This document shows, piece by piece, positions 1 to 8,219 of a stretch of 64,000 nt of DNA (its first letter is position 1; the number at the start of each line of letters is the position of its first letter). The translations under genes were made by a program, and so were the position numbers. The stretch covers positions 62,001-126,000 of the forward strand of contig JBAZNU010000001.1 of assembly GCA_041649015.1 (NCBI GenBank), read 5' to 3'. Below the pieces are notes generated by a model. The model was not told where the DNA came from. It saw only the letters and a program-made list of their open reading frames with translations, and ran no database searches. The DNA comes from Ignavibacteria bacterium. GTDB taxonomy: Bacteria; Bacteroidota; Ignavibacteria; Tepidaquicellales; Tepidaquicellaceae.

Positions 1-42
1 ATTAGCATTTCCATACAAAACAGAGCGGATGGATGAAAATAT

Positions 43-3000
43 TTACCTGTTTAACTCCCATTTTTTGAATTCCTCATTTCCTAAGAATTCAAATTTTTTC
101 TCAAATAGACTCGCCAATTTTGAACTCGCGGTTGCAAAAAATATTTGACGGTTTTCTTTCAAAATAAAGAAACGAAGGAAATCAAGAAAGGAAAGTGCAT
201 TAAGATCGTCAATATGAGAAATTGGGTCATCAAAAATGAGGAGATTTGGACCGTTTTTCAACTGACGGTTCAAACTTATAAAAATAGATAAAGCAAGGGC
301 GGCTCGCTGACCAGTACTGATTTCAGTTAATTTATGCTTTTTGTCATTCTCATTAATAAGATAGAACTGTCTATCTTGGAAAATTAGAGATTTAAATTCT
401 CGCGGAGCATGGATGGTCTTAAAAATGTCGACAATTTCCTTCAAATTGCTTTCGAAAAAACTGTTTAAATGATGCGTCCCGTCTGATTGACTGATAGTTT
501 GGAGAGTATTGAAAGCTATCTTAATTCTTTCGAAGTTTTTTATATTGTTATCTAAAAAAGTCTGTGATAGCTGCTTTTCATTTTTCGCCTGATTATATTC
601 ATATTGATTTTGTTTTTCTATTTTGAGAGAAACGATGTTTTTTTGCAACATTGCCAATCCAAGGTTAATTTCCGAGAGTAAATTCTCATCCTTCAAATCT
701 ATTAATTGGGAAATCTGAGAAAAATAATTATCAAACAGGTCGATGTTTTTCTTTTCTCTCTCCATTAACGAATAGAATTCTTGCAAAGTATAGGTTTTAT
801 CATCATCCAGTCCAATCGTTTTTTTGAAATTTGTGATAAGTTTATACCTGTCCTCTTGAAGTTTCACCAAACTCTCTTTTAATATTTTAATTTCTGATGA
901 TAGTTGTGTAGCTTTTTCTTCAAAAAGTTTTTTGTTGTCAAATACAAATGTAAACTCTGGGCTTAAGTCTGTAATCAGTTTATTGCTGAGAAATAGGAAT
1001 TCTTCTTCTGTGATATTAAATGATTCGGCCATTTCACGAAAACCAACGAGCTCCTGTTTTTTCTTTATATAGAAATCCTCCTGATTTATTAATTGAGAAA
1101 TCTCAGTGATAATTTCCGAAACTGACATTTCTATTGAATCTTTACTGAATGTGTTTTCATATAATGTTTTGATGCTAGTTAATCCATTATAGAAATAAGT
1201 CACATTTTCAACATTTTCTTTCGCAGTCTGCTGTTTCTGGTGAAGGATATCAATTCTTTCCTGATTTTCCTTGGAATTTGTCTGTAAAATTTCTTCAATC
1301 CTCTTTTGTAACTCAGAATGTTCATAAGATGACTGACAAAGAGGGCACGAAATAGCGTCAGGAGCAAGAGCCAAATATTCCTTTCCTAATAATTTTATTT
1401 CGTTAATTATCTTATCGGTATTGCTAAAATGTGCAAGAAGTTTTTTCAAATCAGCCTCACATATATCAAGATTCAATCTGGCATCAGAAAGATCAATCTG
1501 GGTTTTATCCAGTAAATCATTAATATTTGCTTCGGAGGAAAAAGTCTGGAGATCTATTGAATTCAAACCTCTTTTCACTACATTCAACTTTCTGATTAAT
1601 TCCTCATTATCAGAAAAGCGTTTGCTAAATCCTTTAATATCAAAAAGTTTGGGTTCACTGAAATACTTTGTTGAAGATTCAAGTAAACTTGACACTTTTG
1701 TCACTTTAGTGATTTCATTCTCCTTTAGGGAAACCTGTGAGGATAGTAGTTCAAGATCAGATTTTAAATTATTTAAGGCAGTATCTTTTATTGCAAATAA
1801 ACTTATTGCATTATTTAGATCATTCTTGCTGTCAATGGGATTATTTTGATTCTCCGATACTTTTTCAGTCAGTGTCTTTACCTGATTAATTAGGACTTCC
1901 ACTTCTGCCGTATCTTTTTCGATATCAAAGTATATATTTTTGAAATGGAGAGAATGTAAAGTTTGGTTAATAGTATCAATCAATGATCTGACTATTTCAG
2001 ATTTTCCCAATTTGGAAATAATTATATCAGATTCTTTAATTTTCTGTTCGGCTTCCTTTATTTTACGATTAAGTTCATTATAAATTGGTTTTATTCTGTC
2101 AAAAAATCCGTCTATCCTTTCAGAAATATAATTAAATTCACTACCGAGTATGATATTTGACAGCGACTTTTTTACATCATCTTCGATGTTGCTTTTTGCA
2201 AAGTCGATAGATGCATCCGTATTAAAGAAATTAAACCTATTAAAGGAAGAAAAAACAAAATTATCTCTTGGATAATTATTACTATACCAATAGGCATCTC
2301 GCAAGCGGTATTTAGTATTATTGGTTGGGGTGCATATTTCGATCTCCCTTGAATTGTTAATTATTGCTTCCACACAATTATCTGGTTCTATTTTGTCTGA
2401 ATTTCTGAATGCTCTTCCACAAGCGATTAATTCCAAAGATTCCAGGACGCAGGTTTTTCCAACTCCATTGATCCCTTTTATAAGGTTTACTTTTCCAAAT
2501 TTAAAAACCCTAGGTTCCCTTGGGTATTCCCGATATGTTGGCTTTAATATAATCTGGTTTATGAAATTAATTTTTATATTATCCAAAGAATCTAAAAGTG
2601 TTTCTGTACCCTCTATTTTTCTGGTTTGATTTAATAGAAATCGATCTACTGCTTCTGTATATTTTGCCTTTGAATACACTTCCTGAAGATCAACTTTATT
2701 AAGTTGTTCTTTCCATTGTAATACAACATTTGAAGATACTTCCGCATCAGATTTTTCCAGTTTGAAGAATTCTTCAAATTGGGGTTCAGTAAAAATATAT
2801 TTGCGGGCATACTTATCATTTCGTTCAACTCGTTCTTTGATTTGTTGGTTAACATCATCCTGAAGTAACAGCAAGTAAAGATTCCATTGAAGAGTTCCTG
2901 ATAGGCTATAATACTCATCAGCAAGTAAATTTTCCTGATACTCGTTGAATTTATCAAATGGTACATGCCCACTTATATCCATATAATATATACCGGCAGA

Positions 3001-3102
3001 TTTTCCGGATATCTTTAATTCACCTCTATACAAATCATCCCGAACATATTGTATATCGGGAAAAATATTTCTTGCAAGAGCGATAATATTTTGCTTATTC
3101 AT
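43..3102 (-). CDS. SMC/Rad50-like ABC ATPase with CPLC hook, defence-associated
   Basis: Predicted DNA-associated ABC/SMC-type ATPase of about 1019 residues. Visible motifs are a P-loop GINGVGKT near residues 210-217, long coiled-coil-like charged stretches, a single CPLC near 586-589 in the middle of the coiled coil (as in a Rad50 zinc hook), a signature STGQRAALALS near 929, and Walker B LLIFDD near 958 with D-D instead of the usual D-E. About 200 residues before the P-loop form an N-terminal domain I do not recognise. The frame stays open a further 21 codons upstream, but that stretch would overlap the neighbouring gene. The ATG at 3102 gives MNKQNIIALA and lies 7 bp after the upstream stop, so I chose it. 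It is co-directional with the nitrilase-like gene and presumably co-transcribed. Lamassu LmuB-type or other two-gene ATPase-effector systems are the nearest known logic; the exact family is not established. Confidence 0.8.
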   Translation of the reverse strand: MNKQNIIALARNIFPDIQYVRDDLYRGELKISGKSAGIYYMDISGHVPFDKFNEYQENLLADEYYSLSGTLQWNLYLLLLQDDVNQQIKERVERNDKYARKYIFTEPQFEEFFKLEKSDAEVSSNVVLQWKEQLNKVDLQEVYSKAKYTEAVDRFLLNQTRKIEGTETLLDSLDNIKINFINQIILKPTYREYPREPRVFKFGKVNLIKGINGVGKTCVLESLELIACGRAFRNSDKIEPDNCVEAIINNSREIEICTPTNNTKYRLRDAYWYSNNYPRDNFVFSSFNRFNFFNTDASIDFAKSNIEDDVKKSLSNIILGSEFNYISERIDGFFDRIKPIYNELNRKIKEAEQKIKESDIIISKLGKSEIVRSLIDTINQTLHSLHFKNIYFDIEKDTAEVEVLINQVKTLTEKVSENQNNPIDSKNDLNNAISLFAIKDTALNNLKSDLELLSSQVSLKENEITKVTKVSSLLESSTKYFSEPKLFDIKGFSKRFSDNEELIRKLNVVKRGLNSIDLQTFSSEANINDLLDKTQIDLSDARLNLDICEADLKKLLAHFSNTDKIINEIKLLGKEYLALAPDAISCPLCQSSYEHSELQKRIEEILQTNSKENQERIDILHQKQQTAKENVENVTYFYNGLTSIKTLYENTFSKDSIEMSVSEIITEISQLINQEDFYIKKKQELVGFREMAESFNITEEEFLFLSNKLITDLSPEFTFVFDNKKLFEEKATQLSSEIKILKESLVKLQEDRYKLITNFKKTIGLDDDKTYTLQEFYSLMEREKKNIDLFDNYFSQISQLIDLKDENLLSEINLGLAMLQKNIVSLKIEKQNQYEYNQAKNEKQLSQTFLDNNIKNFERIKIAFNTLQTISQSDGTHHLNSFFESNLKEIVDIFKTIHAPREFKSLIFQDRQFYLINENDKKHKLTEISTGQRAALALSIFISLNRQLKNGPNLLIFDDPISHIDDLNALSFLDFLRFFILKENRQIFFATASSKLASLFEKKFEFLGNEEFKKWELNR

Positions 3103-3109
3103 AATATTA

Positions 3110-4849
3110 TTATTTAAAAATTGTTGGACCATCAAAATCGCCAGTAGCAGATATAATACCTGCATCTGGGTCTGACTTTGATATGATCATATTGTCCCGT
3201 TTGTAAAAAACAACAACTCTCCGTTTATTATTATTATCATTATCGAACAGAGCTTGTAGAAAATTAAATGTTTTATTAATTACAAATTCTGGCATAGAAC
3301 CCAAAAAACATATAGTGGCAACTTTTCCTACCCCTGCGGCAGTCAAAAGATTATATTTGTAATTATCTTTTCGGGAATTAGTGTTATAGCCTATTACTAG
3401 ATCATCATCCTTCAAGTCAGCAATGCTTTCAGGATATACAGCTTTATTAGGTAGTATTTCATTGGTTAATACAGTAATGACATCAATATACTTTGACCTG
3501 AATTCAATGCTTTCGTGATGAGTATCTTCCGTGAATGTAATTCTGCAATTGACTTCCGAATTTTCATTTAGTTTTATCGAAAATAAATTTGAAATTGTGC
3601 ACCAACTATTTCCTAATTCTTTATCGATTTTGCCAGAAGTTAGGCAGACAAGCTTTTCTTTTTCCAATATGCAATTCTGATCAGAAATTAGAAAATTGCA
3701 AGCACATCCCACCCCAGTTAAATAATTAACATGTCCATCAGTAATTCCGTTATCTAAAATATCAAAAGCATCTCGGTTCGCATTTAAAACAAAAGTTTCA
3801 ATTAACTCTGGTCCTTCCCGCATAATTTGCTGAGGCATAGCATTTACAATATCAACTGACGGATTAGCAATATGAAAAACTACTGCAGAACTGTTTAACA
3901 GAAAAGCATGCTTCTTTATTCCCAAATTGAAATAGTACAAACCGTGTTTATGATTATGTTTTATTCTCTGTTCTGACCGATTGATCTCATCGGATTGAAT
4001 ATAAAAACCGCTTCTTGCAGAATTAAACTCCAGAAAAGAATGCCCATTAAATGTAGTTTTATTATTCCAGTTAAGAGATATGATTTCTTTTTTAGGAAAC
4101 TGGAAAATAAACTTTCTGAATGTTGTAAAATTTGTATGTATGGGATTTGGATTTAATTGTGGATTAAAAATTAAATAAGGTCGATCAATCCAGTCTATTT
4201 GTCTTTGTTTTTCTGGGGTTAATTCATTCTGAAAATTCATTGCTTCGGAACAAATCAAAGATAAGAAATTAATAGAATCAATAGAATTTCTCAAAACGTA
4301 AATCTCATTTCCCTGTATTAGATTATCCCTTTCCAATGTACTTCCCCAAACACCCATATGTCGAGTTTTAAATTGCAGCAAAACTATTAACTTATTTTGT
4401 CCCAAATGAGAGCCTTTGAACAAATAAATTAGTGGATCTACATAATTTAGATGGTTGGTTAATACAGCATTATCAAAATGAACATAAACATTTTCATTGT
4501 TAAAAGTAGTTTTCAAAGAAGACAGTTGTTCTTTTGTCATTGATTCACAACCAATAGCCCAAAGTTTTTCAGCCGTAGGCCACTTATCAGGATGATTGAT
4601 AATATCTACAATAATTGACCAAGGACATGAATATTCAGGTGTAAGTGCTAAATCGCAAGATGTTGAACGTGATTTTTCAAAAAAAAGGCTTAATTCAACT
4701 TCAACATTATTTAGATTACCAATTCGAGCATTATCTCCAAAAATTGAACCTTCATGCTGATATAAGATTATAGAATGGCGTTGTGTACTTCGTCGAAGAA
4801 TTGATAAGTCACATCCAATGTCAAGATCTTCTACATACCTAAATTCCAC
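3110..4849 (-). CDS. Nitrilase-superfamily protein with unknown C-terminal domain
   Basis: A 579-residue protein. The N-terminal ~280 residues read as a carbon-nitrogen hydrolase. DLALTPEYS places a Glu at 72, LLQFKTRHMG a Lys at 161, and FLSLICSEAMNF a Cys at 200, in the order and spacing of the nitrilase Glu-Lys-Cys triad. NPQLNPNPIH and ISLNWNNKTTFNGHSF follow, as the later strands of that fold would. Residues ~290-579 match nothing I recognise. The start is GTG at 4849, with AAAAGGG about 11 nt upstream; the next Met is beyond residue 100, so GTG is the best choice. No signal peptide or membrane segment is seen. It is followed after 7 bp by the SMC-like ATPase gene. Nitrilase domains are known in defence as the partner of UG1 reverse transcriptase (DRT type 1), which supports an effector role here; that role is inferred. 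Confidence 0.7.
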   Translation of the reverse strand: MEFRYVEDLDIGCDLSILRRSTQRHSIILYQHEGSIFGDNARIGNLNNVEVELSLFFEKSRSTSCDLALTPEYSCPWSIIVDIINHPDKWPTAEKLWAIGCESMTKEQLSSLKTTFNNENVYVHFDNAVLTNHLNYVDPLIYLFKGSHLGQNKLIVLLQFKTRHMGVWGSTLERDNLIQGNEIYVLRNSIDSINFLSLICSEAMNFQNELTPEKQRQIDWIDRPYLIFNPQLNPNPIHTNFTTFRKFIFQFPKKEIISLNWNNKTTFNGHSFLEFNSARSGFYIQSDEINRSEQRIKHNHKHGLYYFNLGIKKHAFLLNSSAVVFHIANPSVDIVNAMPQQIMREGPELIETFVLNANRDAFDILDNGITDGHVNYLTGVGCACNFLISDQNCILEKEKLVCLTSGKIDKELGNSWCTISNLFSIKLNENSEVNCRITFTEDTHHESIEFRSKYIDVITVLTNEILPNKAVYPESIADLKDDDLVIGYNTNSRKDNYKYNLLTAAGVGKVATICFLGSMPEFVINKTFNFLQALFDNDNNNKRRVVVFYKRDNMIISKSDPDAGIISATGDFDGPTIFK

Positions 4850-5086
4850 AATTAATTTTACCCTTTTGTGTTATGATTTATTTGAATGTAACACAAAAAT
4901 TCTGTTTTCTCTCTTACAGAATTCCTTATTGTTTTGCAGAACCATGAATAACAAGTTTTCCAATTTAAAGTTCTTTTGCAAATATGCATTTTCATAACCA
5001 AAATAATATTCTGCAAAAATCGTAGCTAAACATAATGAAAAATGTAGTGTTATTTTCTAGTTTACTACTCAATATGAAAGTTACAT
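4850..5086. other. AT-rich spacer upstream of the nitrilase/ATPase pair
   Basis: This 237-bp spacer separates the restriction gene from the nitrilase/ATPase pair, all on the same strand. It holds no open frame of note and is strongly AT-rich. It probably carries the promoter of the two-gene unit, but no promoter could be assigned with confidence. Confidence 0.4.
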
Positions 5087-5923
5087 TCATATTTTCACAT
5101 CATCATTTCTTTCAGGAGGTTCAATTCCTAAATACTCTCTGTAAATTCTCTCACGATAATCTTTCCCTAAATTATTTATTTCGGAAATAAAAAGTTGATA
5201 AGTTCCTTTTCCGCCGATAAAATCCCAAAATTCTTCACCGATGAAAACAGTCTTATCTTGATTCATATTAAACCATCTAAAAGGGAAAGTCCATTTATAA
5301 TCTTCTTTTCTGCCATAAGGGTTGTAAGGCAAAACAAAATAGGCGGCATCTACTTGTAAAGGTTGCATTGAAAGTAATTTCAGAATTTTTTCTTTACTTA
5401 CCTTAGTTTGGTCACTGTTAGGTAATGGTGCTTTGATTTCAAATGCATAGATTTTTTTGTTTTGAGTATCTTCTGCAAACACATCACAAATAACTGTCAC
5501 TGGAATTAATCCTCCATTACCTTCCAGTATATATTTTATTTCTTTATCCCAATTAGGTCTAATGCGTTCAATTCCTTTTTCTTTGTGCTCTAATTTATTT
5601 AGAACTTCCGAAATTCTTCTCAACCTTTCTTGAGGAACATTTCCGGTTATTGATTTTTGCAATTCACATTTCCCCAATCCCTGGATGGCTGCAACCTGTG
5701 CTAATTTCTCCCAAACCCCACCAAAAGGAGTTACAAACCTTCTTTCAAAATGCGAACCTTTGAAAATTTCGTCCGGAACAAGAGCAGCGTATAAAGGTTT
5801 TTTGGCTCTGTGTTCATCGGCAATAAATGGGTCATTGTTGAGCACATTATCCATAACTCTGTCCATAAGAGTTTGAATAACTTGTTTAATCGCATCTGAT
5901 ATTTTTTGGGGGGTTTTTGCCAT
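5087..5923 (-). CDS. Type II restriction endonuclease, TdeIII/MjaII-like
   Basis: A 278-residue PD-(D/E)xK nuclease candidate. The putative metal site is D147 (ICDVFAED) followed by E162-I-K164 in YAFEIKAPLPN. An N-terminal block, FERRFVTPFGGVWEKLAQVA, resembles the conserved N-terminal part of the TdeIII/MjaII family, whose characterised members cut GGNCC. That family assignment is from memory of the motif pattern and is moderate; the nuclease call itself is firmer because of the adjacent methyltransferase. Its ATG overlaps the methyltransferase stop by one base (TAATG), so the two are translationally coupled, with the methyltransferase first. This order lets protection precede cutting. No truncation is seen. 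Confidence 0.7.
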   Translation of the reverse strand: MAKTPQKISDAIKQVIQTLMDRVMDNVLNNDPFIADEHRAKKPLYAALVPDEIFKGSHFERRFVTPFGGVWEKLAQVAAIQGLGKCELQKSITGNVPQERLRRISEVLNKLEHKEKGIERIRPNWDKEIKYILEGNGGLIPVTVICDVFAEDTQNKKIYAFEIKAPLPNSDQTKVSKEKILKLLSMQPLQVDAAYFVLPYNPYGRKEDYKWTFPFRWFNMNQDKTVFIGEEFWDFIGGKGTYQLFISEINNLGKDYRERIYREYLGIEPPERNDDVKI

Positions 5924-7509
5924 TACTTGTTCTTTAAGTGGAAAATAATTTCCGAATATGCCCCTTTAACCTTTTCAGTACGATTAATAACAGGGCGTTT
6001 GAATTGGTTTACTATTTTTAATCCTGATTTTTCTGCAATTGTTGGGTAAAGATTATATTTGTCGTTGGCTACAAGAAATATATAGAAATCTTCTGCAAGA
6101 TATTTCTTGCAATTTATCAACACTTCGGATATACCATTTACATAACTTTCTTTTGCTTCTTTTCCCTGCCCTTTAAATAGTGGACCTATTTCAAGTTCAT
6201 CTTTTCTATCGAAACCAAATAAATCGTATGCATAAGCATGCTGTTCGTGATAGTCAATTAAACCTACGTATGGAGGACTCGAAAATATTCCTTTAATTTT
6301 TTGATTGCTTGCGAGATTGCCAAAGGATTCATATTTTTGGGTAAGCTCCTCAAATATATTAATTGTTCTGCTATCACCTGTTAAACAATATTGATAAGTA
6401 TTAGTTTTAAGTTTCTCAAATTGTTTTATTCTTTTAATAGTATCGTTAGAGTAAGATTCCCACCATTTTAATATAGAGAATAATGGTTTACAAACTTTGC
6501 CGTGTTTTCCACAATAATATGTAGAAGAGATTGGTCCTTTTAGTGTGGCTAAATCGGCGTGTGTTGTTGCTCTACATGAACGGATTGTTCTGCTTAATAT
6601 TATACTTACAAGTTTTTTCGTTTGTAAGTTATTAATCTTTTTAATTTCATTGAAGACAACCTCTATTTCTTCTCTTACACTTTTTAGATACCATTTATCT
6701 AGAAATGTCTTCGTGTTTCTTTGTGTTACTTCAATTTTATATTTATTAAGAAGATTGTTATAAACTTTCAGAAATAATTCTTCCTTTTCCGAACCATATT
6801 TATCTTCATCTATTTCGTTTCTTCTAAGTTTGTACTTATAATCAGGAACTGGGAAATATTTCGAATTGAATATTGACAATTCTTCCAATAATTCATTATC
6901 AAATTCTATAATATGTGAATTATTTAAATACGATTTTAGAACATCTGTAATTTTGTTAAGCTCTATTTGAACATCTTTTAGATTAAATCTCGATACTTTA
7001 CAATTACTAATAAGAGAATTAAAGGCAGATATATCTATCCCTATTGCATGCATTCCGGATTCCGAAGATTGAACGAGTGTTGTTCCGCTTCCGGCAAATG
7101 GGTCGAGAATTATATCACCTTTTTTAAAATATACTTCCTTTTTAAATTTATCCGTGTGGTCGTCAATAAAATATTCAACTAATTGAGGAATAAATTTACC
7201 TTTGTATGGATGCAATCTATGAACGTGCTTTGTCGTTTCTGCTTCTTTGAATTGCTGGAAAGATAATTCCCAGTTTAAATCATCTCCAAGCTTTTGTTTC
7301 CAATCTGATTCGCGGTTTCCATTGTAAGATTTATAATATTCTTGTAGTTCGTTTACGGAAATTTGTGCATTACCATTATCACCATATTTTTTAATCAAAC
7401 CATATTGCACAAGATAGGATATGTTGGAAGTGGTTACAGTTTTGCCTAAATGGTCTGTAGCCCATTTACTAGCTTCTTTAATTGAGAAATATTCTCTTTC
7501 CGTGCTCAT
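5923..7509 (-). CDS. Site-specific amino-DNA methyltransferase of the R-M pair
   Basis: A 528-residue modification enzyme that would transfer methyl from SAM to an exocyclic amino group of cytosine or adenine in the recognition site. The SAM-binding motif DPFAGSGTT is at 136-144 and the catalytic motif SSPPY is at 410-414. The long insert between them (~265 residues) presumably carries target recognition, giving a motif I - insert - motif IV order. The SPPY form favours N4-cytosine, as in several GGNCC-type systems, but N6-adenine cannot be excluded. Residues ~8-60 resemble a MerR/helix-turn-helix-type segment (FSIKEASKW, then VTTSNISYLVQYGLI), which may bind DNA or autoregulate. It is the first gene of the coupled pair with the nuclease; the ATG at 7509 is used. 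Confidence 0.82.
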   Translation of the reverse strand: MSTEREYFSIKEASKWATDHLGKTVTTSNISYLVQYGLIKKYGDNGNAQISVNELQEYYKSYNGNRESDWKQKLGDDLNWELSFQQFKEAETTKHVHRLHPYKGKFIPQLVEYFIDDHTDKFKKEVYFKKGDIILDPFAGSGTTLVQSSESGMHAIGIDISAFNSLISNCKVSRFNLKDVQIELNKITDVLKSYLNNSHIIEFDNELLEELSIFNSKYFPVPDYKYKLRRNEIDEDKYGSEKEELFLKVYNNLLNKYKIEVTQRNTKTFLDKWYLKSVREEIEVVFNEIKKINNLQTKKLVSIILSRTIRSCRATTHADLATLKGPISSTYYCGKHGKVCKPLFSILKWWESYSNDTIKRIKQFEKLKTNTYQYCLTGDSRTINIFEELTQKYESFGNLASNQKIKGIFSSPPYVGLIDYHEQHAYAYDLFGFDRKDELEIGPLFKGQGKEAKESYVNGISEVLINCKKYLAEDFYIFLVANDKYNLYPTIAEKSGLKIVNQFKRPVINRTEKVKGAYSEIIFHLKNK

Positions 7510-8007
7510 AATTTTGATAAATATTATAAATTAAATTTAATTAGTATATTTTACAATGAAGATTTAACTACGTCTTCATTTTGATTTAGCATTTATACCT
7601 CAAAAATAATAAAATTTTACTTGCAAATATTATCATTTTATGATAATTTTTTCTAATGAAGTTCCAAACAAATTTCCACTCGTTTTAAATCATTCTAAAT
7701 AAAGAGTATTAATTCATTTTCAGTATTTGGAATGTTAAATTTTTCATTCCTCATTAATTCATAATTCCTTAATTTCCCCTGTCCCTTTCCCTATGCTCTT
7801 ATATACCTCCCCCTACTTATAGTCACAACAAAATTTAAAATTTGGACACGATTTTTGAGTACCAAAATTTTTACCCTTTCGATTTCAACTTGTTTTTCCA
7901 TAAAATCCATTAAGAAAAATTTTTACCCTATTTTAACGTGACACAATTTCTTATTCCGTTGTGATTTACAATAGAGAGGGACATATGAAAATCCATGTAA
8001 TACATTT

Positions 8008-8024
8008 ACTGACAAATCCGTCAA
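8008..8024 (+). repeat. 17-bp direct repeat, copy 1 (ACTGACAAATCCGTCAA)
   Basis: An exact 17-bp string, repeated at 8115-8131 with a 107-bp period. The core TGAC-N6-GTCA is an inverted repeat, so each copy could be a protein-binding half-site pair. Function unknown. Confidence 0.6.
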
Positions 8025-8114
8025 AAAACCTCATTTCTTTATTTTTGTTACTATGTGGGTTTTCCTTGCACTCTCCTTGCACTCAAATTGGCCTTGTGAC
8101 TTATATCGTTTTAC

Positions 8115-8131
8115 ACTGACAAATCCGTCAA
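8115..8131 (+). repeat. 17-bp direct repeat, copy 2 (ACTGACAAATCCGTCAA)
   Basis: Second exact copy of the string at 8008-8024. It lies 29 bp before the terminator of the lipoprotein gene, downstream of that gene rather than in its promoter, so an operator for it is unlikely. Confidence 0.6.
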
Positions 8132-8159
8132 TTTCACACCTGCTTTTCCCCATAAAAAA

Positions 8160-8184
8160 GCCCGTCATTTTAAAATAACGGGCT
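8160..8184 (-). terminator. Rho-independent terminator of the PPC lipoprotein gene
   Basis: Inverted repeat AGCCCGT (8160-8166) / ACGGGCT (8178-8184). Read on the minus strand it is followed by TTTTTT. It lies 36 bp after the stop of the lipoprotein gene at 8220. Confidence 0.85.
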
Positions 8185-8219
8185 GCTTTTACTAAGTCTT
8201 CTTAAATACTCGTTTCTGA

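Larger units (their letters stand above)
7510..8219. other. 710-bp noncoding region between R-M genes and lipoprotein
   Basis: No convincing gene is present. The methyltransferase promoter should lie at the left end. Near 7867 and 7918 the string AATTTTTACCCT occurs twice. A 44-bp stretch at 7822-7865 resembles, on the opposite strand, a stretch near 30675-30720. Two exact 17-bp direct repeats sit at 8008-8024 and 8115-8131, and a rho-independent terminator for the lipoprotein gene is at 8160-8184. Confidence 0.5.

Noticed and set aside
2646..2972. Second frame inside the SMC-like ATPase gene
   Set aside because: It lies inside a long well-supported gene in the same direction, with no motif and no RBS.
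3103..3165. Extended start for the SMC-like ATPase
   Set aside because: The extra 21 codons overlap the nitrilase-like stop and add a hydrophobic stretch not matching the family; ATG 3102 fits better.
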